The notes: generated by a model from the letters alone, not told the origin. A stretch of DNA of 64,000 nucleotides from Niastella populi (GCF_002078015.1 NZ_LWBP01000208.1:1-64000); one strand, 5' to 3'; counted from the stretch's first letter, positions 17,996-27,190 are shown. Numbers and translations are program-made.

Positions 17996-18250
17996 GGTCA
18001 GGTATTGATAATTTGATCGCAAATATATTGATGCAAAGCAATTTTAAAGAATATGATTGTCTTGCATTCTTTTCCTGTAATGCCGTTGGTTAGACATCGC
18101 TGGCGCTGCGTCATTAAGCGTGGCATGAGGTAAAACTTGCGCACCATACCGGTTACGTGGTATTTTATTCCATATACGAAACACATCACTATTGCTAAAC
18201 TACTACTTATTCACAGGTACGATTTTTATGCATTGGTTAACTAAAACGTT

Positions 18251-18826
18251 ATGAAAAAATTATTTACGCTAATGATTGTTTTGCAGTCAGTCATTATTGA
18301 GGCAAAATCGCAGATCCAGGCAGGAAATGTAATGGTGGGCGCCGATATTGCCGATTTCAATCTTGGATTAAATGAAGGAAGCAACTTTTCCATTTTCCTC
18401 GATCCGAAACTGGCCTACTTCTTTACCGATAACCTTGCTGTAGGCGGATATTTGAAGTTCGGATTGGTTACTTCGAAGGGAGCCGGCGAAAGCATCGACT
18501 ATGGGCTGGGATTACTGGGCCGCTATTATCTTAGCAAGGATATAAATGTAGTTCGCAATTCCCGTTTCTTCGTTGAAGCAAACGCAGGCATCGAAGGCAC
18601 CAATCCTGCTTCCGGTGAGAACACCAATGGACTGGGCCTTGGTTTTGGACCAGGCTGGACCTACTTCCTCACACCTAACGTGGGTTTGGAAGCGCTTATA
18701 AAATACAATGGGATTGTCGGATTTGGCGAAAGAGCAACTTCCAGCAACCTGTTATTGTCCGTTGGTTTCCAGATCTACATTCCTTCTGCCAAACTGGAAA
18801 GACGGCTTAGAGAAGCTACCAACTAA
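18251..18826 (+). CDS. small outer-membrane beta-barrel protein
   Basis: 191 residues with a signal peptide (MKKLFTLMIVLQSVIIEAKS). Alternating hydrophobic strands follow: AGNVMVGADIADFNLGL, LAYFFTDNLAVGGYLKFG, GLGLLGRYYL, RFFVEANAGIEG, LGLGFGPGWTYFLTPNVGLE and NLLLSVGFQIYI. This is the pattern of eight-stranded porin-family/OmpX-like barrels. It ends in charged residues (KLERRLREATN) rather than an aromatic, so the last strand is internal. The role is unknown; it is a single gene. Confidence 0.8.
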   Translation: MKKLFTLMIVLQSVIIEAKSQIQAGNVMVGADIADFNLGLNEGSNFSIFLDPKLAYFFTDNLAVGGYLKFGLVTSKGAGESIDYGLGLLGRYYLSKDINVVRNSRFFVEANAGIEGTNPASGENTNGLGLGFGPGWTYFLTPNVGLEALIKYNGIVGFGERATSSNLLLSVGFQIYIPSAKLERRLREATN

Positions 18827-18856
18827 AAGCAGGCATATGACCGCATGATAGACCGT

Positions 18857-18890
18857 AAAGGCTTCAGGCCGCTGAAGTCTTTATGCTTTT
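18857..18890 (+). terminator. terminator of the beta-barrel gene
   Basis: Stem AAAGGCTTCAG (18857-18867) pairs with CTGAAGTCTTT (18872-18882) with one G-T pair, and is followed by ATGCTTTTTT. Confidence 0.85.
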
Positions 18891-19063
18891 TTCCAACTCC
18901 ATTAAAGTAACTGCATTAAAAGCAGCGTTCCGATAAATATGCTCGCTTTTGGGATGCGGTAAAAAACAAAAAAAGCATACCATTGCCTGCTGCCGGCAGA
19001 TACCGGTCGATCACAATGATTTCCCCGACAGTTCAGTCAAGGAGATGGTCATTACAGTATAAA

Positions 19064-19954
19064 TTAGTTTGATCTTTGCGCTTCAAGTTTCTTTTGTACC
19101 AGCAAGGCATGCAATACTTCGGTTGACAAGCCATGCAACGTAAGCCTGAATGCAGCCGAAGTGGTAGGCAGCGGGATCATCGGATGTTTATTGTTCAGGG
19201 CTACCAGCTTTTCCGGACAATTCAAAATAGTGGCTGCGTACAGGCCAATTACTTCATCGAGCTGTAATGAATTCGAGGCACGCCAGAAATCATTATCGGT
19301 TAAAAAGAACTGGTACACCGGGGTGAATATTTCAATGGCGTTTGAAAGATCGAGGCAATTGGTCCAGCGATCACGGAAAGGCGCAAAGGGAAAGCTGTCG
19401 TCTGTGGTAATAGCGCTGAAATCGGGATTTTCCACCATCTGAATGGCTATCCCGCTTTTTTTCATCGCATTATTGAGGTTGATGATGAAATTATACAAAT
19501 TGAGATCATGCTGCAGGAAGAGGTTGTCTTTTACCGCGTTCAGGTCCATGGGTTTTAACGGATGCATGGGAATATCCTCAATATTCTTCACATTATCTTT
19601 TATAAACCGCAACACTTCCGAGCCAAGCACAAAATGGCGTAGGATGAGATAATTGGCTTCGGGGGTTATAAAATATTTCATCCCCACATACAGGCTTCTA
19701 TGCAGCATTTTCGGCGCATTGATCGCATTCGGTAACAGGGCTTTGAAGATCTGTAACAGCATAATTCCCAACCGTGCGAACACCCTTACAAAAGGGTACA
19801 GGAATTGTTTTGTTTTCCGGCTCGAGTCATATAGGAAAGCCGCTTTGGCATCCGGGCTGAACGGAATGCTTTTATCGAGGAACAGGGCGTGCCAGTGACT
19901 GGGGTCTCTGGGATTGTTTTCCAGGTTCTCAAAGTATTCGCGTTTATGTAGCAT
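19064..19954 (-). CDS. hypothetical protein next to the ketoacyl synthase fusion
   Basis: 296 residues, not recognised. It has no signal peptide. It contains a hydrophobic stretch around residues 53-77 (VRVFARLGIMLLQIFKALLP) that could be a membrane-associated helix, and is otherwise predicted helical. Recurring features are HWHALFLDKSIPFSPDAK near the start and DRWTNCLDLSNAIEIFTPVY in the middle. It begins 33 bp after the stop of the KAS III fusion gene on the same strand, so the two are probably cotranscribed and may work in one lipid-type pathway. No function is proposed. Confidence 0.75.
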   Translation of the reverse strand: MLHKREYFENLENNPRDPSHWHALFLDKSIPFSPDAKAAFLYDSSRKTKQFLYPFVRVFARLGIMLLQIFKALLPNAINAPKMLHRSLYVGMKYFITPEANYLILRHFVLGSEVLRFIKDNVKNIEDIPMHPLKPMDLNAVKDNLFLQHDLNLYNFIINLNNAMKKSGIAIQMVENPDFSAITTDDSFPFAPFRDRWTNCLDLSNAIEIFTPVYQFFLTDNDFWRASNSLQLDEVIGLYAATILNCPEKLVALNNKHPMIPLPTTSAAFRLTLHGLSTEVLHALLVQKKLEAQRSN

Positions 19955-19987
19955 AAAAATTTGTTTTGGAATAACGGTTGTTCACTA

Positions 19988-21871
19988 TCAATAATTGCCT
20001 AACTCATGCAATTGCATTTTATACAACCGGGCGGTTATTTTAGCTGTCTTTACAATGCGCGCAGCTATTGCTTCCTGTAACAGGTCACTCTGTATCGCTT
20101 TTTCAAAACGCTCAAAATGGTTATCGTTGGCGTCGCTGGTTTCGTGATAGATAAAAAACGACACCTGATCGTCGTGCAGCCGCAGTTGCTCCTGTATGGC
20201 GCGGCCCCATTTACCGGCCAGCCTGTTACCCAAACCTTCTATGATAAACATGCCGCCCAACAGATCGAAAGGATTGGGCTGACTGGCCTTATGGAACATA
20301 AACGCGCTTAGCGCTTCGCTGCCAATATTCTTTTCGCCTCTTTGTAATTCTTCATATGTACCGCCACAGGCAAGATAATTTTTTTCGAGGATCTGGTAAT
20401 CGCGGTGCTCATCGCGTGAGTGGGTAATAAATGCGGAACGGATATCGAAATATTCGATAGTAATATTCGAAGCGGCCCGCGCTATCCATTGTGAGCCGTC
20501 AATTACCTGCTGCCGCAGATTGACGAGTAATAATTTATAATCTTCGAGGGTAAGCGAACCATTGTATATCTTTTTTACAATGGGAACCTGGCGCAATTCC
20601 GATTCAAAATCTACCCATACCGATGTAAGCTGCCGCACCAGCCATTCCTGTACAGGCTGCCCCGCCGTGCGAATTACCGGCGCTTCTATTGCATCGGTTG
20701 TACTTATTGAAACTGCAGGCGCAGCATCTTCAGGCGCAACAACCGTCAACTGCATAAAGGAAGTGATAAACCGGCCGCTCTCGGGCACCATACATAGAAG
20801 TTTTTGTCCGGCCCGGAGTTTACCCGAATACAGCATCTCTTCCAGCATCAGAAATATGGAAGCAGCGCCCACATTCCCCTTGGTATGCAAATTCGTGAAC
20901 CATTTTTCGGGTGGTATGGTGCAGCCGCCTTTTTGCATCAGGTCTACGATCTGCGGTTTGAAATATTCGGATGAATAGTGACACAGCAACCAATCAAGCT
21001 GGTTAGGGTCAATACGTCCTTCATCGATCAGGTTAAAGAAATGTTGCACGCCCAGCGGAACGATATGCTGAACCAGTTTAAGGTCCTGTTTCAGGTTGAT
21101 GGCAGAATCATTATCAGCCTCGCTGAATGAATTGTAATTCATCCAGCTTCCGGTTGAATGGCCATTGTTCTTGTTGGTGCCGGCATACATGCACACATCG
21201 TACAAATGGGCATTCGAGCGAAGGTCTATCCAGTCAATTTGTAAACTCAACTGTTTACGCGAGGGTTTGTTCTCGAGTAACAGGGCGCCGGCTCCGTCTG
21301 ACAACATCCAGCGCAGAAAATCGGTTTCAAGGTCAAGGGTATTTTTTTCCTTTACCAGCGCCTGTTGTTCAAACCGCTTTGCTTTAAACATACGGCTTGG
21401 CAACTCACCGGCACAGGCAATGGCGTTAACGGCCTCGCCTGCTTTTATATGCAGCCATGCATTCTTTATAGCCATCATACCGGCAGCGCATACACTCTGG
21501 TGACTGGCCACTTCACATTGGGCCAATTGTGCATCGCCATGCACCATACTGGCAAAACCGGGCACCGGCAGATCGCCCTGCGTAGTAGCCGCGGATAAGA
21601 ACCGGATCTCATTTTTCGCTTTATCTGCTTTTTGTAAACAGCTATGAATGGCAGCGGCCGTCATGCCGCTTACGGTATGCGTGGTTTGCTGGTTTTTATC
21701 GATGGCGTAATAGCGGGAGGTAATTCCGTTTTGTTTGAGCATTTTCTGCCTGGTGCGGGAAGGTTTTCCAAACAGGAAACCGAGATATTCTTCTACTTCT
21801 TCATTTGAAACGGGCGCCCCGGGCAAATAAGCGCCGGCGGCTGTAATATAAACAGGGGTTTGGGAACTCAT
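19988..21871 (-). CDS. ketoacyl-ACP synthase III fused to a haem-oxygenase-like (iron redox) domain
   Basis: 627 residues. Residues 1-380 are a FabH-like thiolase fold with an intact Cys-His-Asn triad: Cys128 (SHQSVCAAGM), His298 (LLCHYSSEYF), Asn333 (HTKGNVGAAS). Residues of about 405-627 form an all-helical domain resembling TenA/haem-oxygenase-like diiron oxidases ('iron-containing redox enzyme family'). Candidate metal ligands are His484, Glu488, His489, Glu545, His576, Asp580 and His585. The linker (about 380-405) is Ala/Thr/Pro-rich. The likely activity is condensing an acyl chain and then oxidatively modifying or cleaving it; that is inference. The family length for KAS III alone is about 330-350, so the fusion is real and in frame. 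Confidence 0.85.
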   Translation of the reverse strand: MSSQTPVYITAAGAYLPGAPVSNEEVEEYLGFLFGKPSRTRQKMLKQNGITSRYYAIDKNQQTTHTVSGMTAAAIHSCLQKADKAKNEIRFLSAATTQGDLPVPGFASMVHGDAQLAQCEVASHQSVCAAGMMAIKNAWLHIKAGEAVNAIACAGELPSRMFKAKRFEQQALVKEKNTLDLETDFLRWMLSDGAGALLLENKPSRKQLSLQIDWIDLRSNAHLYDVCMYAGTNKNNGHSTGSWMNYNSFSEADNDSAINLKQDLKLVQHIVPLGVQHFFNLIDEGRIDPNQLDWLLCHYSSEYFKPQIVDLMQKGGCTIPPEKWFTNLHTKGNVGAASIFLMLEEMLYSGKLRAGQKLLCMVPESGRFITSFMQLTVVAPEDAAPAVSISTTDAIEAPVIRTAGQPVQEWLVRQLTSVWVDFESELRQVPIVKKIYNGSLTLEDYKLLLVNLRQQVIDGSQWIARAASNITIEYFDIRSAFITHSRDEHRDYQILEKNYLACGGTYEELQRGEKNIGSEALSAFMFHKASQPNPFDLLGGMFIIEGLGNRLAGKWGRAIQEQLRLHDDQVSFFIYHETSDANDNHFERFEKAIQSDLLQEAIAARIVKTAKITARLYKMQLHELGNY

Positions 21872-22017
21872 AATTAAATGGTGTTTAATGCTGCTGCAAT
21901 AACAGCTTTATGCAGAAGATATTGCGGCAATATCCTGAATTAGTCGAAAAAAAACCGTTGTATTACTTAAATAAATGTTAACCGTAATACAGGCATGATT
22001 TTTACGGCTGAAAATGC

Positions 22018-22584
22018 ATGAGAACAGAAAAAGAAAAAATGCTTGCCGGTGAGTTGTATGACGCCCTTGACCCGCAACTTTCCGAAGAAAGGCTCAAGGC
22101 CCGGCTGCTCATCAAAGAATTGAACGATTCAGGGGAAGATCAGCCAGCGGAGCGCGCGCGCATACTGCAGGAGCTTATTCCCAATGCAGGAAAAGGGCTT
22201 TGGCTGCAGCCGCCATTTTATTGCGACTACGGGTATAATATACAACTGGGCGATAAAGTATTTTTCAATTTCAATTGTGTGGTACTCGATGTAACGTTTG
22301 TTACCATTGGCAGCCGCACTTTGTTCGGCCCCAATGTACAGATCTATACGGCCACACATCCTGTCGATCACAGGGAGAGGGCTTCTGGTCTCGAGTTTGC
22401 CAAACCAATTACCATTGGTGAAGATGTTTGGGTGGGCGGAAGTGCGGTGATTTGCCCGGGTGTAACTATTGGCGACCGCAGTGTGATCGGCGCCGGCAGT
22501 GTGGTTACCCGCGATATTCCGGCCGATGTATTTGCTGCCGGCAATCCGTGCCGGGTTATAAGGCATTTAGGGGAGGGAGAATAA
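22018..22584 (+). CDS. maltose/sugar O-acetyltransferase (hexapeptide repeat)
   Basis: 188 residues, typical for the Maa/NodL/LacA group. The N-terminal Mac domain (MRTEKEKMLAGELYDALDPQ) is followed by a left-handed beta helix with hexapeptide repeats: PPFYCDYGYNIQLGDKVFFN, VTIGSRTLFGPNVQIYTATH with the catalytic His (TATHP), and ITIGEDVWVGGSAVICPGVT to IGAGSVVTRDIP. It transfers acetyl from acetyl-CoA to the hydroxyl of a sugar in the cytoplasm. It is a single gene followed by a strong terminator. Confidence 0.93.
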   Translation: MRTEKEKMLAGELYDALDPQLSEERLKARLLIKELNDSGEDQPAERARILQELIPNAGKGLWLQPPFYCDYGYNIQLGDKVFFNFNCVVLDVTFVTIGSRTLFGPNVQIYTATHPVDHRERASGLEFAKPITIGEDVWVGGSAVICPGVTIGDRSVIGAGSVVTRDIPADVFAAGNPCRVIRHLGEGE

Positions 22585-22594
22585 TCACATAAAA

Positions 22595-22616
22595 AAAGCC
22601 CCAACTATGGGGCTTT
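22595..22616. terminator. bidirectional terminator
   Basis: Stem AAAGCCCCA (22595-22603) pairs with TGGGGCTTT (22608-22616) with loop ACTA. It lies between the convergent acetyltransferase and serine hydrolase genes. Confidence 0.92.
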
Positions 22617-22641
22617 GTATGTATGCGGTTTCAGCGAATTG

Positions 22642-23991
22642 CTATTTGATCTTCGGGCATTTTACTTCGGCACCGTTCTGAAACAGAATAAACCCATCTA
22701 TCTCCTGTTTATCGTTCCTGGTAAACTTGAGCTGAATATCCGGTTCTTTTACAAAGAAATTGTCCTCTTTTTCAGGATGCAATACTGCCGGGCGTTGATT
22801 GGTTGGCGTTGCGATCAGCTCACTGCCTTTCAATTCGATTACCAGGTTCAATCGTTCGTTGATCGTATACTCGCCAATGTATTGCTTTAGCTTGTCCTCA
22901 GCCAGTACAATCGCTTTTCTGGCCCTCGGCACTTCATACGGTTTGTTGTACAGGATGGCATATATGTCGTTCGTGATCTTACTTAAACCGCCTGAAGAGG
23001 CATTCGACAACAATACAATGCATACATCATCAGCAGGCAAACGGGAAAAATTGGAGGTAAACCCGTGAATACCGCCGCCATGTGAAAGCACTCTTTTTCC
23101 ATAAACGCTGTCGATACTCCAGCCATACCCGTAATGGTTTTTTACAGGTGTATATGCTTTTTCCTGCTGCGCGTTAGTAAGTACAATGTTCTTAAGCAGT
23201 CCCTGGTGCCAGCGCAACAGGTCTTCTGTAGTTGAATAGATAGCGCCGGCTGAAAAAGAAACCGAAGAATCGACGATCGTCGAAGGAATAGTATCTTTTT
23301 CGGTTACCGCAAAATAACCGGTTGATTTATATTTATCCTGAAGATGCGTGAAATCGAAACCACTATGTGTCATTTTCAACGGCTTAAAGATGTAATCATG
23401 CACAATCTGCTCATAAGGTTTTTTTGTTACCGACTCAATAATATAACCCAGCAATAAATAAGCGCTGTTTGAATATGACCAGCCTTTACCGGGTGTAAAA
23501 CCAAGCGGATTATCTTTGAACATAGCCATCATTTTTTCCATATTGGCAGGTTTCGTTACCTCATTCTGCATAAACGTTCTGTCGTTCGTATAATTATAAA
23601 TGCCCGAGGTATGCAACATCAGGTTCTCAATAGTGATGCTGTCACCCTTTGGGTATTGTGGAAAATATTTACTGATGGGGTCCTGAACGCTTAGTTTTTT
23701 TTCTGCCTGTAATTTTAGAATAATAGTGGTAGTAAATTGTTTGGTAACCGAACCTATCTGAAAGACCGAGTTCTTATCATGTAATACACGGTTGGCCAAA
23801 TTGCGATAACCATAGCCTTTATTGAGCAGCACTTTTCCATTCTTTGTTACCAGTAAGGTACCGTTGAATTTATTCAGTGAAGTATAAGCCTGCATCAATG
23901 TATCCAGTTGCGCTGCCTGGTTCTGCCCAAAACCTGCACAGGAAACGCACAAAAAAGCCAGCGACATAAAAGCAATAAATATTTTCTTCAT
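22642..23991 (-). CDS. serine hydrolase, class C beta-lactamase/DD-peptidase-like
   Basis: 449 residues with a signal peptide (MKKIFIAFMSLAFLCVSCAG; the Cys may be lipidated). The catalytic SxxK is S81-V-T-K84, the YSN motif is Y173-S-N175, and the KTG-equivalent is HGG at 304-306. A C-terminal beta domain (about 340-449, EYTINERLNLVIELKGSELI) is of the DUF3471 kind. Members include esterases, DD-carboxypeptidases and AmpC-like enzymes, so the substrate is open. It acts in the periplasm. Nothing nearby points to a pathway. Confidence 0.92.
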   Translation of the reverse strand: MKKIFIAFMSLAFLCVSCAGFGQNQAAQLDTLMQAYTSLNKFNGTLLVTKNGKVLLNKGYGYRNLANRVLHDKNSVFQIGSVTKQFTTTIILKLQAEKKLSVQDPISKYFPQYPKGDSITIENLMLHTSGIYNYTNDRTFMQNEVTKPANMEKMMAMFKDNPLGFTPGKGWSYSNSAYLLLGYIIESVTKKPYEQIVHDYIFKPLKMTHSGFDFTHLQDKYKSTGYFAVTEKDTIPSTIVDSSVSFSAGAIYSTTEDLLRWHQGLLKNIVLTNAQQEKAYTPVKNHYGYGWSIDSVYGKRVLSHGGGIHGFTSNFSRLPADDVCIVLLSNASSGGLSKITNDIYAILYNKPYEVPRARKAIVLAEDKLKQYIGEYTINERLNLVIELKGSELIATPTNQRPAVLHPEKEDNFFVKEPDIQLKFTRNDKQEIDGFILFQNGAEVKCPKIK

Positions 23992-24130
23992 ATGCTAAGT
24001 TTTACTAATTCTTTCAGGCGGTGTTGCCCGTTTTAGTTTTCAGCTCAACCCATTTGACGCAGGATCCCCGTTCTTGTTACAGCCTGGCACGCTTTTTTAA
24101 TTGTCAGCAAAACAAACCACATTCTTTTTT

Positions 24131-24511
24131 ATGAAAACTAAAACTGCAAAAGCTGTCCCCAAAAAGGCCCTGATCATTGAAGATGAAGGCGATCTTTGCC
24201 TGTTAATAAACATTTTGCTCGATGGAAAAGGAATGGAAGTGGAGCATGTTCAAAGCCTGGCCAAAGCGGAAGAATTCCTGCAACAGGAAAAACCATCCCT
24301 GGTATTGCTCGATAATCGTTTACCCGACGGATTTGGTATCGACTTCATCGGCCATATTAAAAGTCAACATCCTGCTGCAAAAGTTATTATGATCTCCGGT
24401 GTAGACGCTGCCGCAAGTGACGTTGCTATTGAAAATGGCGCCGATGTATTCCTCAAAAAACCGTTCACAAAAGCGGAACTATATAAATCAGTAAATGAAC
24501 TACTGGCATAA
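24131..24511 (+). CDS. single-domain response regulator receiver protein
   Basis: 126 residues from the ATG at 24131; a TTG at 24101 is in frame but less likely. One receiver domain is present with the acidic pair (IIEDEGD), phosphoacceptor Asp in LVLLDNRLPDG, conserved Ser/Thr position (VIMISGV) and the Lys of FLKKPF. There is no output domain, so it acts by protein contact, as CheY does. No histidine kinase gene is adjacent. A hairpin at 24534-24559 follows. Confidence 0.92.
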   Translation: MKTKTAKAVPKKALIIEDEGDLCLLINILLDGKGMEVEHVQSLAKAEEFLQQEKPSLVLLDNRLPDGFGIDFIGHIKSQHPAAKVIMISGVDAAASDVAIENGADVFLKKPFTKAELYKSVNELLA

Positions 24512-24533
24512 TCTACAACCTGTTGACAAGAAA

Positions 24534-24559
24534 AGGCCGCCATCGGTTTGAGACGGCCT
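24534..24559. terminator. hairpin between receiver and orphan SusD genes
   Basis: AGGCCG (24534-24539) pairs with CGGCCT (24554-24559). It lies between the convergent genes, with an A-rich left flank that becomes T on the minus strand. Confidence 0.6.
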
Positions 24560-24569
24560 CTGCAACGAT

Positions 24570-25871
24570 TTACCTTGCGGCAGGTATCGGCATTTTTTCC
24601 CATACATCATCACCCGGCCGGTCAACAGGCAATGAATTTAGCCTTGAATACCGGCGCATATCAACCCAGTAATGCCCTTCGAACGCCAGCGAGTAACGGC
24701 GCTGGTACAGCAGATCGTTTATCAACGCAGCCTGGCTGATGCCCCCGGCATAGGTGGTCAGGTTGTGGCTTGTCCTGATCTTGTTAAGGGCAACAATACC
24801 GTCAACCAAACTGTTGTTCCGGATCTTAGCTTCTGCATAGATCAATATCAACTCTTCATTGCGGATAACAGGTATGCTGGTTACATTCACCGGATATATC
24901 CATACGTCGCGATCGGAAATCAATCCATCCTGGGTTTTTGAACTGGTTCGTAGCGGTGCTTTGGCAAGCCTGTTATCACCGGCAGAAATATTCGATGCAA
25001 AAGACGGATGGGCTAACCGTACATTGCCGGTTTCATTTCTCTTAATAAAGAGCGGGTTCAGGATATCGCCCTGAAAGGTGGCAAACGCATGTTTGGGACC
25101 AGCATTAAAATTGCCATTCAAATCAAAAAACGATTCGTTCAATGCGCTCAATGCGGCCGTCCATTGTTCCCGGTAAACAGCCACCCGTGCAGCAAGCGCA
25201 CGGTTGAATTTTATAAATCCCGGCGCATCGCTGTACTCATCGAACCCCGAAGGCAATGGCGGTAAGGCAGCACCTGTAAGCGCGGCTTTTCCTTCATCGA
25301 GCAAACGGGCGATGGAATCGAGTGCAGCCGCCTGTGGTACTACCGATCCCGAAGAAGGGTTGTCACCAGCCAGGTTGATGTATATTCCATTGGCGCCCGT
25401 CAGGTTCAGGTTCATCAGCAATTCATGAGCGATAATAGTTTTTGCAACACCGGCAAAACCCCTGCGTTCTGCATCCGTGATGGTGGTAGATCTGCCGGCT
25501 CCTCTTATCAATTGCAGGCATTCCTTTATCACTTTATACCGGGCCTGCCAGGGGCCGGTAATATAAAACCGGCTATTGCTTAACTCAACACTACCACTGC
25601 CCAGCAGATCGGTTGTATAACGTTGTTCCGTGGGTGAAAACCGGTAGATCTCGCGCCCTGTTACACCGGTAACATCGAAGTAATTATCCAGCGCCAGGCG
25701 CATATTGAGCACCGTATTGGTAGTAAATTCTTCCAGCTTTTGTTTTGTTGGGTCATTACCCAATGGATCGCCGGCGCCGTTATCTTTATCTTTTTTACAA
25801 GCCTGCAAAACAAATATGAACAGCAATGCGGCTGACATTACCGTTTTGAGTACAGGATAACTTTTTTTCAT
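24570..25871 (-). CDS. RagB/SusD family lipoprotein, orphan (no SusC partner)
   Basis: 433 residues, shorter than usual (480-550). The lipobox is LQAC (VLQACKKDKD). TPR-like helices (GFAGVAKTIIAHELLMNLNL), the SusD domain landmarks RNEELILIYAEAKIRNNSLV and RRYSLAFEGHYWVDMRRYSR, and a short C-terminus (MPIPAAR) identify it. It has no SusC gene on either side: the upstream neighbour is the frameshifted ywbE-like gene and the downstream neighbour is convergent. It may work with a distant SusC, or be what is left of a lost pair. Confidence 0.88.
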   Translation of the reverse strand: MKKSYPVLKTVMSAALLFIFVLQACKKDKDNGAGDPLGNDPTKQKLEEFTTNTVLNMRLALDNYFDVTGVTGREIYRFSPTEQRYTTDLLGSGSVELSNSRFYITGPWQARYKVIKECLQLIRGAGRSTTITDAERRGFAGVAKTIIAHELLMNLNLTGANGIYINLAGDNPSSGSVVPQAAALDSIARLLDEGKAALTGAALPPLPSGFDEYSDAPGFIKFNRALAARVAVYREQWTAALSALNESFFDLNGNFNAGPKHAFATFQGDILNPLFIKRNETGNVRLAHPSFASNISAGDNRLAKAPLRTSSKTQDGLISDRDVWIYPVNVTSIPVIRNEELILIYAEAKIRNNSLVDGIVALNKIRTSHNLTTYAGGISQAALINDLLYQRRYSLAFEGHYWVDMRRYSRLNSLPVDRPGDDVWEKMPIPAAR

Positions 25872-25993
25872 AATAGAGGGTTTGACAATAATGGGCGAAA
25901 AATAGGGTATTTATTACAGTCTGTTTAGTGCTTTTTGAGTGATATAAGATCACATTCAGAAAAGACGGTTCAAGCTGCAAATACCCCCGGCCG

Positions 25994-26210
25994 TTAATCT
26001 TCGCCATCAGGATCAACCACATCTATTTCTGCCACGCGGCCAACCTGCCCGTCTTCCAGCCGCACTTTTATCCCTCTTGAGTGATAGGCAGCAGAGGTGA
26101 GCAGGTCTTTTACTACCCCATAAAGTGAGTTTACCGTTCCGCTGATCTTTTTTTAGGATGATCGCCACCTCCAGACCAGGATAAATATCTTTTCTATATT
26201 GACCGTTCAT
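25994..26210 (-). pseudogene. YwbE-family (DUF2196) gene with a frameshift
   Basis: From the ATG at 26210 the minus strand encodes MNGQYRKDIYPGLEVAIILK and DQRNGKLT. The reading then has to shift by one base near 26119-26123 to continue as GVVKDLLTSAAYHSRGIKVR, LEDGQVGRVAEIDVVDPDGE and D, ending at the TAA at 25994. Together they match the about 65-residue YwbE protein; uninterrupted copies carry one residue where four bases now stand. This is either an inactivating mutation or a sequencing error. The function of YwbE is unknown. Confidence 0.8.
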
Positions 26211-26336
26211 ATTCTTTCTTTTACCAGCCTGCAAAAATACAATTTGTCGCAATATCACCCTGCGATTGTCGGGATCTGCCCTGCCGGTTAGCCGGTTATA
26301 TTGTAGGTTTACAACAATCAGTCAAAACCTACCACC

Positions 26337-27164
26337 ATGCTTCAACAAAAAAACGCCGTCATCTATGGCGCGGGCGGTTCCTTAGGCGGCGCCGTTGCCA
26401 AAGCGCTTGCCAACGCCGGCGCTACTCTTTTCCTTACGGGCCGCAATGCCGGGCCGCTGGAGAAAATCGCCGGTGAGATCCGTGCTGCAGGGGGCAAAGC
26501 TGAAGTAACGCTAGTAGACGCAATGGATGAAGATGCCGTACAGCGTCACCTGGAAGATATGGTGCAGCGCGCAGGCCTGGTAGATATATCGTTCAATGCC
26601 ACCGGTATTGATGTGGTTCAGAATATTCCATTGACTACTATGTCAACCAAAGACTTTCTGGATCCCATTACCCATATGATGCAAACCCGGTTTATAACAG
26701 CAATTGCCGCCGGCAGAGTGATGATGAACCAGGGCTCCGGCGTTATATTGTCGTTAACGGCTACACCGGGTGGTATTGGCTACCCCTATACAGGTGGGTT
26801 TGCACCGGCATGTGTTGCCATTGAAACGCTGGCGCAAAACCTGGCTTCAGAACTAGGCGCTTATGGCGTTCGTGTCGTAAATATGCGCTCCGGCGGTTCA
26901 CCCGACTCCCGGGTATTTAAAGAGGCGATGGCGCAGGCCCCCGAAGAAATGGAGGTGATACTTACAAAAATGAAAGCCGATACCATGTTGAAAAGAATGC
27001 CCCCAATGGCCGATATAGCCAATGTAGCGGTGTTCCTTTCGTCTGATATGGCGGCGGGCATCACCGGCGTTACCGTTGATGTTACCTGTGGCACCACAGC
27101 TGCGCTGAATTACCGGGTAGCCGTTTCAACCGATTCACGGGCCGGGCAAAAGCTTGCGTCATAA
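26337..27164 (+). CDS. SDR-family protein with altered catalytic residues
   Basis: 275 residues. The Rossmann nucleotide-binding start (AVIYGAGGSLGGAVAKALAN) and LFLTGRN, VDISFNATGI and VRVVNMRSGG show a short-chain dehydrogenase fold. Aligned with the usual YxxxK site, this protein reads FAPAC: Tyr is Phe and Lys is Cys, and the preceding Ser region is SLTAT. It may therefore be inactive in classical hydride transfer, or use another mechanism. The C-terminus is standard (FLSSDMAAGITGVTVDVTCG). It is followed after about 40 bp by the GNAT gene, which has its own promoter-like element. Confidence 0.85.
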   Translation: MLQQKNAVIYGAGGSLGGAVAKALANAGATLFLTGRNAGPLEKIAGEIRAAGGKAEVTLVDAMDEDAVQRHLEDMVQRAGLVDISFNATGIDVVQNIPLTTMSTKDFLDPITHMMQTRFITAIAAGRVMMNQGSGVILSLTATPGGIGYPYTGGFAPACVAIETLAQNLASELGAYGVRVVNMRSGGSPDSRVFKEAMAQAPEEMEVILTKMKADTMLKRMPPMADIANVAVFLSSDMAAGITGVTVDVTCGTTAALNYRVAVSTDSRAGQKLAS

Positions 27165-27190
27165 AAACCGGCAGATCAAATGAATTCTGG

